Below are positions 8,189 through 14,826 of a stretch of DNA of 18,924 nt, piece after piece. The DNA comes from Lentisphaeria bacterium (lineage in GTDB: Bacteria; Verrucomicrobiota; Lentisphaeria; Victivallales; JAUVCU01). The notes beneath the pieces are model-generated. The model did not search any database. It had not been told where the DNA came from and was given only the letters and a program-made list of their open reading frames with translations. The stretch is from positions 1 through 18,924 of the forward strand of contig JAUVCU010000004.1 of NCBI GenBank assembly GCA_030590715.1. The letters run 5' to 3'. Both the position numbers and the translations under genes were made by a program. Position 1 is the first letter of the stretch; every line of letters begins with the position of its first letter.

Positions 8189-10264
8189 ATGGCTAAACGC
8201 GAAACTCATTTAGACAAATACCGTAATATCGGTATTATGGCTCATATCGATGCCGGTAAGACGACAACGACTGAGCGTATCCTTTTCTATACTGGTGTGA
8301 ACTATAAGATTGGTGAAGTTCATGAAGGTAACGCTACTATGGACTGGATGGAACAAGAGCAGGAACGTGGTATTACTATCACATCTGCTGCTACTACTTG
8401 TTTCTGGAATGACCACCGCATCAATATTATCGATACTCCTGGTCACGTAGACTTTACTGCAGAAGTAGAGCGTTCACTACGTGTTCTTGATGGAGCTGTT
8501 GGTGTGTTCTGTGCCGTTGGTGGAGTTCAGCCTCAGTCTGAGACTGTATGGCGCCAGGCTAAAAAATATAAAGTTCCTGCAATTGGATTCGTTAACAAAA
8601 TGGACCGTACTGGTGCTGACTACAACATGGTTGTAGGTGACATCCGTAAGAAAATTGGTGTTAACGCTGTAGCAGCTCAGGTTGCTATGGGTGCTGAAGA
8701 AGACTTTGCTGGTGTTATTGATCTTATCGAAGAAAAAGCTATTTTCTTTGATGGTGATGAAAAAGGCGCAGAGATTCGTATCGAAGGTGTTCCTGCTGAA
8801 TACGCTGATCAGGTTGCAGAAGCTCGTGTGGAATTCATCGAAGCTATCGCGGACTGTGATGAGTCTCTAATGGAAACGCTTCTTGTAGAAGAAGTTCCTA
8901 CAATCGAAGCGATTAAAACTGCTCTTCGTAAGGGTGTTCTTAACAACGAAATCGTTCCAGTGTTCTGTGGTACTGCATTTAAGAATAAAGGTGTTCAGCC
9001 AATGCTTGACGCCGTTATCGACTTCCTGCCAGCTCCACACGATGTTGGTGAGATACAAGGAACGAACCCAAAGACTGATGAAGTTGAAACTCGTGCTCAC
9101 TCAGACGAAGCTCCGTTCTCAGCTCTTATCTTTAAGATTATGACGGACCCATTTGTTGGTAAGCTTACTTACTTCCGTGTATACTCTGGTGTTGCAGAAC
9201 GTGGACTAAGTGTTCTTAACCCACGTACTGGTAAGAAGGACCGTATCGGTCGTCTTCTTCAGATGCATGCTAATACTCGTGAAGAGATTGACCAGGTATT
9301 TGCTGGTGATATCGCTGCTGGTGTTGGTTTTAAGAATGTTACTACTGGTGATACAATCTGTGATATTAAAGAACAGATCGTTCTTGAGTCAATGGACTTT
9401 CCAGAGCCGGTTATTTCTATGGCTGTAGAGCCTGCTACAAACGGTGACCGTGATAAACTTCACAATGGTCTTATCGAGCTAGCTCAGGAAGACCCAACTT
9501 TCACAGTTAAGTCTAATGAAGAAACTGGACAGACTATCATTGCTGGTATGGGTGAGCTTCACCTTGATATCATTAAAGACCGTCTTGTTCGTGAGTTTAA
9601 GGTAGAATGTACTACTGGAGCTCCTGAGGTTTCTTACCGTGAGCGTATTGCTGCTCCATGTAAAGCTAACTACAAGCACTCTAAACAGTCTGGTGGTAAA
9701 GGTCAGTTCGGTCACGTTGTTATCGAAGTTGAGCCTAAGGAAACTGGATACGGTATTGTCTTTGAAGATAAGATCGTTGGTGGTAAAATTCCTAAAGAAT
9801 TTATTAAACCAATTGAAGCTGGAATCCGTGAAACTGCTGTGAGTGGTATCGCTGCCGGTTATCCGGTTATCGACTTCCATGTAAAACTGGTTGATGGTTC
9901 TTTCCATGCAGTTGACTCATCTGAAATGGCGTTTAAGATTGCTGCTTGTATTGCTCTTAAACAGGCTGCTCAATCTGCTGGTATTGAAATTCTTGAACCT
10001 ATCATGTCTGTTGAGATTAATACTCCTTCAGAGCATATGGGAGATGTAATCGGTGACGTAACTTCTCGTCGTGGTAACATCGCAGAATTTACTGAGGATG
10101 GCGGAACAACTAAGGTTTCTGCTAAAGTTCCTCTAGCAGAAATGTTCGGATATTCTACAGCACTACGTTCGCTTACTCGTGGTCGTGCTGATTACTCAAT
10201 GGAACCTTCGCACTTCGAAAAAGTTCCAAAAAGCGTTCAAGCAAAAATCGTGGAGAAAGCGTAA
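8189..10264 (+). CDS. fusA: Elongation factor G
   Basis: EF-G is the GTPase that drives ribosomal translocation and, with RRF, recycling. It has 691 residues, the normal length for EF-G. The GTP-binding motifs are in order: P-loop AHIDAGKT at 18-25, RGITI switch I at 60-64, DTPGH at 82-86 with the catalytic His86, and NKMD at 136-139. The domain II-V signatures include GMGELHLDI and a domain IV loop near SKQSGGKGQFGHV. It is the canonical translocase, not the EF-G2 or ribosome-protection branch, judging from its intact motifs and its place behind rpsG. The ribosome-binding site GGGGA overlaps the rpsG stop codon. Only one base separates it from rpsJ, so translation of the two is probably coupled. 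The tuf gene that often follows fusA is absent. Confidence 0.98.
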   Translation: MAKRETHLDKYRNIGIMAHIDAGKTTTTERILFYTGVNYKIGEVHEGNATMDWMEQEQERGITITSAATTCFWNDHRINIIDTPGHVDFTAEVERSLRVLDGAVGVFCAVGGVQPQSETVWRQAKKYKVPAIGFVNKMDRTGADYNMVVGDIRKKIGVNAVAAQVAMGAEEDFAGVIDLIEEKAIFFDGDEKGAEIRIEGVPAEYADQVAEARVEFIEAIADCDESLMETLLVEEVPTIEAIKTALRKGVLNNEIVPVFCGTAFKNKGVQPMLDAVIDFLPAPHDVGEIQGTNPKTDEVETRAHSDEAPFSALIFKIMTDPFVGKLTYFRVYSGVAERGLSVLNPRTGKKDRIGRLLQMHANTREEIDQVFAGDIAAGVGFKNVTTGDTICDIKEQIVLESMDFPEPVISMAVEPATNGDRDKLHNGLIELAQEDPTFTVKSNEETGQTIIAGMGELHLDIIKDRLVREFKVECTTGAPEVSYRERIAAPCKANYKHSKQSGGKGQFGHVVIEVEPKETGYGIVFEDKIVGGKIPKEFIKPIEAGIRETAVSGIAAGYPVIDFHVKLVDGSFHAVDSSEMAFKIAACIALKQAAQSAGIEILEPIMSVEINTPSEHMGDVIGDVTSRRGNIAEFTEDGGTTKVSAKVPLAEMFGYSTALRSLTRGRADYSMEPSHFEKVPKSVQAKIVEKA

Positions 10265-10265
10265 A

Positions 10266-10592
10266 ATGGCTAAAACTAAAGCAAAACAAAAAATTAGAAT
10301 CAATCTTAAAGCATTTGATCACAAGATTCTTGATCAAGCTGTTAAAGACATTCTTGGTACAGCAAAAAGAACTGGTTCTGTTGTAGCTGGTCCTGTTCCG
10401 ATGCCTACACGCATCGAACGTTTCACTGTTAACAAGTCACCACACGTTAACAAGAAAGCTATGGAGCAGTTCGAAATTAGAACTCATAAACGCATGATGG
10501 ATATCATCAACCCAACTGCTAAGACAGTAGATGAGCTTAAAAAGCTTAACCTGCCTGCAGGTGTTGATATTTCTATTAAAATTTGTGCCTAA
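10266..10592 (+). CDS. rpsJ: Ribosomal protein S10
   Basis: S10 is a 30S head protein and, in bacteria studied, a partner of NusB in antitermination. The frame is open further upstream inside fusA. The start at the ATG of MAKTKAKQKIRI is chosen because GGAG lies ten bases before it and homologues begin here. This gives 108 residues, slightly more than the 103 of E. coli because of a short basic N-terminal extension. The conserved loop SPHVNKKAMEQFEIRTHKR is intact. The gene abuts fusA with one base between, linking the str and S10 gene clusters directly. It is followed by the largest spacer inside the operon (69 bp), which holds a hairpin. Confidence 0.97.
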   Translation: MAKTKAKQKIRINLKAFDHKILDQAVKDILGTAKRTGSVVAGPVPMPTRIERFTVNKSPHVNKKAMEQFEIRTHKRMMDIINPTAKTVDELKKLNLPAGVDISIKICA

Positions 10593-10604
10593 TAAATAGG
10601 CATT

Positions 10605-10641
10605 GGACACCACTGCTCTCTTACCGATGAGAGTATGTGTC
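10605..10641 (+). promoter_or_regulatory. Two-stem hairpin just before the rplC ribosome-binding site
   Basis: An outer stem GACAC (10606-10610) pairs with GTGTC (10637-10641). An inner stem GCTCTC (10615-10620) pairs with GAGAGT (10629-10634, last pair G-U) around the 8-base loop TTACCGAT. The two are separated by a small asymmetric internal loop. There is no T run after it, so it is not a terminator. Its 3' edge is four bases from the rplC Shine-Dalgarno, a suitable place for translational control. The pairing is seen; the function is inferred. Confidence 0.5.
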
Positions 10642-10661
10642 AAAAGAGGAGATATATAACT

Positions 10662-11294
10662 ATGAAAGCATTAATCGGTAAAAAGATTGGGATGACTCAG
10701 ATCTATGACGAAACAGGTGTAGTAATACCTGTGAGTGTTATTCAGGCTGGTCCATGCCCTGTTCTTGAGCTTAAGACTCAAGAGCGTGATGGTTACTCGG
10801 CAGTACAGCTTGGGTACGGAAAGAAAAAAGCTAAGAATGTTACTAAAGCACTTCTTGGTCACTTCGCTAAATCTGGAAAAGACGTAAGTCCTGTTTCTAA
10901 GATGAAAGAATTCCGTGTCGATGTTGATTCAGAACTAGAAATTGGTTCTGAGCTTACAGCTGAAGTTTTTGAAGCAGACGAATATTTGGACGTTACTGGT
11001 ATTGTTAAGGGTCGTGGATTCCAAGGTGTTGTAAAACGCTATAACTTCGGTGGTGGTCGTTACTCCCACGGTGGTGGATGGAAACGTAAGCCCGGTTCTA
11101 TCGGTGCTTGTGAATTTCCTGGTCGTGTTGACAAAGGTAAGAAAATGCCTGGTCAAATGGGTAACGTACAGCGTACTATCCAGAACCTGAAAATTGTTCG
11201 TGTTGATATTAGCGAGAATCTAGTCTTTGTTAAGGGTGCTATACCTGGACCAAAGGGTGGTATTGTTACTATCAAGAAAGCAAAAAAGAAATAA
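10662..11294 (+). CDS. rplC: Ribosomal protein L3
   Basis: L3 is an early-assembling 50S protein whose extension reaches the peptidyl-transferase centre. It has 210 residues beginning MKALIGKKIGMTQ. The frame extends nine codons upstream, but this ATG has AGAGGAG ten bases before it, and the N-terminus matches the family. The family signatures KGRGFQGVVKR, RKPGSIGACEFPGRV and KGKKMPGQMGN are intact. The long central loop is rich in Gly, Ser and His. It is the first gene after the hairpin-bearing spacer and the first of a very tight L3-L4-L23-L2-S19 run. Confidence 0.98.
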   Translation: MKALIGKKIGMTQIYDETGVVIPVSVIQAGPCPVLELKTQERDGYSAVQLGYGKKKAKNVTKALLGHFAKSGKDVSPVSKMKEFRVDVDSELEIGSELTAEVFEADEYLDVTGIVKGRGFQGVVKRYNFGGGRYSHGGGWKRKPGSIGACEFPGRVDKGKKMPGQMGNVQRTIQNLKIVRVDISENLVFVKGAIPGPKGGIVTIKKAKKK

Positions 11295-11312
11295 TACCAG
11301 TAGGTGAAACTA

Positions 11313-11939
11313 ATGTCTAAAACACTTAATGTATATGATACAGCTGGATCAGTTATTGGTGATTATGTCCTAGAAGACAAATTCATTGAACTTGAGAAAG
11401 GCTATCAGGCAGTACATGATACAGTTATCGCATACCAAGCTGGTTTGCGTGCTGGTACTGCTTGTACTAAAACTAAAGCTGAAGTCCGTGGTGGTGGTAT
11501 TAAGCCGTTCCGCCAAAAGGGAACAGGTAGAGCTCGTACGGGATCTATTCGTAACCCAATCTGGACTGGTGGTGGTACGATTTTCGGACCAAAACCTCGC
11601 AGCTTCGCTAAGAAGATTAATAAGAAAGTACGTACTCTTGCTGTTAAACGCGCATTCTCTGAGAGAGTGAACGAAGAGTCTGTTCTAGTTCTTAACGAAC
11701 TGAACTTGACTGACTGCAAGACTAAGAATGCCAAAGTTATCTTTGACAATCTGAAAGCTGACCGTAAGGCGCTTATGATTGTTGATGAGTACGATGAGAA
11801 TTCTCTACGTGCTACAGGAAATCTTCCTGAAGTTCTTCTTATCAAAGCTTCTTCTGTTAACACATACCAATTGCTAGACGCACACAAAGTTATCTTTACA
11901 AAAGATGGTCTTGAAGCGTTCGTGCAACGTTTTGTATAG
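11313..11939 (+). CDS. rplD: Ribosomal protein L4
   Basis: L4 binds 23S rRNA with an extended loop that lines the exit tunnel. In E. coli it also represses the S10 operon. I chose the ATG at 11313 (MSKTLNVYD) rather than the in-frame GTG at 11304, because that GTG lies inside the Shine-Dalgarno TAGGTGA. This gives 208 residues. The tunnel loop KPFRQKGTGRARTGSIRNP, with the lysine linked to macrolide sensitivity, is conserved. It follows rplC by 18 bp and precedes rplW by 14 bp. Whether it autoregulates here is unknown; the hairpin before rplC is the only visible candidate target within the S10 part. Confidence 0.97.
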   Translation: MSKTLNVYDTAGSVIGDYVLEDKFIELEKGYQAVHDTVIAYQAGLRAGTACTKTKAEVRGGGIKPFRQKGTGRARTGSIRNPIWTGGGTIFGPKPRSFAKKINKKVRTLAVKRAFSERVNEESVLVLNELNLTDCKTKNAKVIFDNLKADRKALMIVDEYDENSLRATGNLPEVLLIKASSVNTYQLLDAHKVIFTKDGLEAFVQRFV

Positions 11940-11953
11940 GGGAAATTGATACG

Positions 11954-12235
11954 ATGAAAACTCCATATGAAGTAATTGATACTATTATCATTACAGAGAA
12001 GGCTGCTCAACTTGCTGAGCAGAATAAGTATGCATTCAAAGTTAAAACGAATGTAACAAAAATCGATGTCGCTAAAGCTGTTGAAGCAATGTTCGGTGTT
12101 AAAGTTGAAAAAGTTAACATCATGAACTACAACGGAAAGCTTAAACGTGCCGGTAAATCCCCAAAAATGGGTCGTCGTGCTGACTGGAAGAAAGCTGTTG
12201 TTACGCTTTCTGAAGGCGCGATCGATATCCTATAA
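11954..12235 (+). CDS. rplW: Ribosomal protein L23
   Basis: L23 sits at the tunnel exit and is the docking point for trigger factor and SRP. It has 93 residues, near the usual ~95-100. It shows the typical VIITEKA-like start (IIITEKAAQLAEQNKYAFKV) and the KVEKVNIMNYNGKLKR segment. The ribosome-binding site AGGGGA overlaps the rplD stop codon, so coupling is likely. Trigger factor, its partner on the ribosome, is encoded further along in this window on the other strand. Confidence 0.97.
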   Translation: MKTPYEVIDTIIITEKAAQLAEQNKYAFKVKTNVTKIDVAKAVEAMFGVKVEKVNIMNYNGKLKRAGKSPKMGRRADWKKAVVTLSEGAIDIL

Positions 12236-12253
12236 AGGTATTGAGGTTATATA

Positions 12254-13084
12254 ATGGGTATAAAAAGTTATAAACCAACGTCACCAGGTCGCAGAGACAT
12301 GACTGTTTCTGACTATGCTGAGATCACTGCGTCGGCTCCTAAAAAGAGCCTGACTAAGGGTATACATAGTACTGGTGGACGTAATAGTTCTGGTCGTATT
12401 ACGACTCGTTTCCGTGGTGGTGGTAATAAGCGTCGCTTCCGTGATATCGATTTCCTACGTAAAAAGGAAGGAATTCCTGCGACTGTTAAGTCTATTGAGT
12501 ACGATCCAAACCGTACTGCACATATCGCACTTATCTGCTATGCAGATGGTGTGTACAGATACATCCTTGCTGCTAATGGACAGGAAGTTGGTGATGTTAT
12601 CATGAACGGACCTAAAGCAGAACTTAAGGTTGGTAACAACCTTAAGATCAAAGATATTCCAGTTGGTCAGCAGATCCACTGTATCGAGCTTTACCCAGGA
12701 CAGGGAGCTAAAATGGCCCGTTCTGCTGGACAGTACGCTGTTCTTCGTTCGAAAGATGAGAAATACGCTCAGGTGAAACTTCCTTCAGGGGAAGTTCGCA
12801 TGGTGAATATCGAGTGTAGCGCTACTATGGGACAAGTTGGAAACGGACAGCACAGCCTTATCAAAATTGGTAAAGCTGGTAAAGTTCGCTACAAAGGTAA
12901 GCGTCCTCACGTACGTGGTGTTGCGATGAACCCGGTCGATCATCCAATGGGTGGTGGTGAAGGTAAAACTTCTGGTGGTGGACATCCTGTATCTCCATGG
13001 GGTCAGCTTGCTAAAGGTAAGAAGACTCGTAAGAAGTCTAAAACAACTGGTAAATTTATCGTTGTAGATAGGAGAGCTAAATAA
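12254..13084 (+). CDS. rplB: Ribosomal protein L2
   Basis: L2 is the highly conserved 50S protein needed for subunit joining and peptidyl-transferase activity. It has 276 residues, the normal length. It begins with the usual YKPTSPGRRDMTV. The C-terminal signature is AMNPVDHPMGGGEGKTSGGG, with the conserved His of VDH kept and the second His of HPHGGGEG replaced by Met. GAGG is seven bases before the ATG. The stop codon shares one base with the rpsS start (TAATG), so the two genes are translationally coupled. Confidence 0.98.
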   Translation: MGIKSYKPTSPGRRDMTVSDYAEITASAPKKSLTKGIHSTGGRNSSGRITTRFRGGGNKRRFRDIDFLRKKEGIPATVKSIEYDPNRTAHIALICYADGVYRYILAANGQEVGDVIMNGPKAELKVGNNLKIKDIPVGQQIHCIELYPGQGAKMARSAGQYAVLRSKDEKYAQVKLPSGEVRMVNIECSATMGQVGNGQHSLIKIGKAGKVRYKGKRPHVRGVAMNPVDHPMGGGEGKTSGGGHPVSPWGQLAKGKKTRKKSKTTGKFIVVDRRAK

Positions 13085-13353
13085 TGGCACGTTCTGTAAA
13101 AAAAGGTCCTTTCATTGATGCACATCTTCAAAAGAAAGTTGACGCTCAAAACGCAGCTGGAACAAAGAAACCAATCAAAACTTGGTCTCGCCGTTCTATG
13201 ATTACTCCTGATTTTGTTGGACATAGCTTTGAAGTTCACAATGGTAAAGCTCACATCCCTGTTTTCGTTACTGAAAACATGGTTGGACACAAGCTTGGTG
13301 AATTCTCAGTTACACGTTCATTCAAAGTGCACGGTGTTATGTCTGGTAAGTAA
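13084..13353 (+). CDS. rpsS: Ribosomal protein S19
   Basis: S19 is a 30S head protein beside S13. It has 89 residues and shows the family core RSVKKGPFIDAHL, TWSRRSMITPDFVGHSF and HKLGEFSVTR. Its start overlaps the rplB stop by one base, and AGGAG lies inside the end of rplB. In most bacteria rplV, rpsC and rplP follow in the same operon. Here a strong terminator comes 24 bp after the stop and an unrelated gene follows, so rpsS is the last gene of the operon. Confidence 0.98.
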   Translation: MARSVKKGPFIDAHLQKKVDAQNAAGTKKPIKTWSRRSMITPDFVGHSFEVHNGKAHIPVFVTENMVGHKLGEFSVTRSFKVHGVMSGK

Positions 13354-13377
13354 TCGGATATAGTTCTGTACTTCAAA

Positions 13378-13409
13378 GGCACTCTGCTTCGGCAGGGTGC
13401 CTTTTTTTT
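13378..13409 (+). terminator. Intrinsic terminator after rpsS
   Basis: A ten-pair stem, GGCACTCTGC with GCAGGGTGCC (one T-G pair), has a TTCG tetraloop and eight T's directly after it. It is the same design as the terminator behind rpoC. It ends the ribosomal operon right after rpsS. Confidence 0.93.
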
Positions 13410-13498
13410 GTCGCATTTTCTATCATCGTTAAATATTTACTTATCTTTGTGGTGCAACACTTGTGCTCAAATTTGTTTATTACTGAATTAAGTTGTTC

Positions 13499-13515
13499 TT
13501 GGCATTAATTGTGCT
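13499..13515 (+). promoter_or_regulatory. Candidate sigma-54 promoter (-24/-12) for the exported unknown protein
   Basis: TTGGCATTAATTGTGCT matches the sigma-54 pattern YTGGCACGRNNNTTGCW at 11 of 14 defined positions. GG and GC are separated by the required 12 bases. It lies 53 bp upstream of the chosen ATG and just after the rpsS terminator. A sigma-70 reading (TTGGCA as -35 with TACAGT, spacer 19) is also possible but poor. Chance matches of this quality occur, so confidence is limited. Confidence 0.4.
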
Positions 13516-13568
13516 TTATTAAATACAGTTTAATTTGGTTGTAAATGACTACATGTGTGGAGATTGCT

Positions 13569-14756
13569 ATGTTTAAACCGATTTTTGCCTTATGTTTTGC
13601 TGCGGTTTCTGTCTGTCCTGCGTTTGATTCTATTGGTGGGCAAAACCTTGATTCCATTACTCACGCAGGAGCGGGCGAGACCATCAAAATATCTTCTGCT
13701 GATGCCGAAAGCTTTGCTCGATATTTTGAGATCTCGGTCAGCTCAAATAATGCTCAGATAACATCATCTTTATTTGCTGAGGATAGTGTCTTTTCAAAGT
13801 TATTTAAAAATCTTCCTGTATCTGATGAATTTAAATCAGAATATGTTAAACAGAATCCTATCTCGAAAATGATGCTGTCTAAAGTTGTCGATTTATCAGA
13901 CAAACGTAATTTATTTAAGTTCGTGGCTGTTGTAAATCGCGATAACGAGTTGACACCGGTTTTTCGTGTTTATACCAATTCCGGATTGGACTATTGTTAT
14001 CTTGAGTTGGTTCGGGGGGCCGATGGTGATGTTAAAGTCGCGGATATCTATTTACTTTCTGAAGGGCAAAGTGTCATTGCTTATTTGAATAATTCATTGA
14101 GACCCATTGTTTCATTAGTTGCACCGCGCTTCTCGGATAAAGATGGAATTTCATTTGATACTGCAGAAACTGCTTTTATCAGTAATTTTAAGGGTAGGGA
14201 TTATAGGAAAGCTTTGGCGCAATATCAGCGGCTAAGCAAGTCTTCTTCTGAATCTGAGAATCTCCTCCTGATTGCGATTAAATGTGCTTCTGCTGTGTCT
14301 GAATCTAAGTACAATGAGCTCTCTGTTAAATTTAGGGGGCTTTACCCCGATAGTATTTCAATTAATTTGCTAGATATCGAACGTAAGATGCTGAGTGGAG
14401 ATTGGGATGCTGCTTTGGCTTGTGTTGATCGACTTGGTAAAAATGTTGGTAATGATCCATTTCTTGATCTATATCGAGGTAATGCGTTTTATGCTAAGAG
14501 GCAGTACGGACGCGCGACTTCATGTTTTATGAATGTTGTAGAGTCAGAACCAGCTATTGCAGCTCCGTATTATTCGCTTTTAATGGTTCTCCTTGAACAA
14601 GAGCAGTACGCAAAGGTTAATGTCTATCTTAAGCGTCTTTATCAGTTTAGTGGTGTATTAATCGATCCTGCAAAAGATGATATGTTTCGCGATTATTGTT
14701 CTACTGATTATTATAATATGTGGCGATCTACTTATGCTAAAGTTGATCCTAAGTAA
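13569..14756 (+). CDS. Unrecognised, probably exported protein with TPR-like C-terminal half
   Basis: I do not recognise this gene. The chosen ATG has GGAG six bases before it; an earlier in-frame ATG at 13545 has no such site. The 395-residue product begins with Lys3 and a hydrophobic run (PIFALCFAAVSVCPAF), which looks like a signal peptide. No good lipobox is present, since Val precedes the Cys. The N-terminal half has mixed hydrophobic strands and helices of no family I can name. The C-terminal half has repeated helix pairs with TPR spacing, clearest at residues ~295-360 (from NDPFLDLYRGNAFYAKRQYG to LKRLYQFSG). Codon use is less biased than in the ribosomal genes, as expected for modest expression. 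It is a single-gene unit between two terminators. A periplasmic protein-interaction role is plausible but not shown. Confidence 0.75.
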   Translation: MFKPIFALCFAAVSVCPAFDSIGGQNLDSITHAGAGETIKISSADAESFARYFEISVSSNNAQITSSLFAEDSVFSKLFKNLPVSDEFKSEYVKQNPISKMMLSKVVDLSDKRNLFKFVAVVNRDNELTPVFRVYTNSGLDYCYLELVRGADGDVKVADIYLLSEGQSVIAYLNNSLRPIVSLVAPRFSDKDGISFDTAETAFISNFKGRDYRKALAQYQRLSKSSSESENLLLIAIKCASAVSESKYNELSVKFRGLYPDSISINLLDIERKMLSGDWDAALACVDRLGKNVGNDPFLDLYRGNAFYAKRQYGRATSCFMNVVESEPAIAAPYYSLLMVLLEQEQYAKVNVYLKRLYQFSGVLIDPAKDDMFRDYCSTDYYNMWRSTYAKVDPK

Positions 14757-14772
14757 TCAGTTTCCGGATTAC

Positions 14773-14809
14773 AAAAAAAGCTCCCACTTAATTGTGAGAG
14801 CTTTTTTTT
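14773..14809. terminator. Bidirectional terminator between the exported-protein gene and clpX
   Basis: The stem AGCTC-CAC/GTG-GAGCT with one internal C-A mismatch and loop TTAATT is flanked by seven A's on the left and eight T's on the right. It can therefore end transcription from both sides. The two flanking genes converge on it. Confidence 0.88.
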
Positions 14810-14826
14810 GTGTTTCAGGAGAGAAA

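Noticed and set aside
10179..10265. Longer rpsJ beginning inside fusA
   Set aside because: The extension would overlap fusA by 86 bases, resembles no S10, and the ATG at 10266 has a good GGAG ten bases before it.
11304..11312. GTG start for rplD three codons upstream
   Set aside because: The GTG lies within the Shine-Dalgarno TAGGTGA that serves the ATG at 11313.
13569..13630. Lipoprotein signal for the exported unknown protein
   Set aside because: The residue before the Cys is Val, not Gly, Ala or Ser, so the lipobox is not convincing; an ordinary signal peptide fits better.
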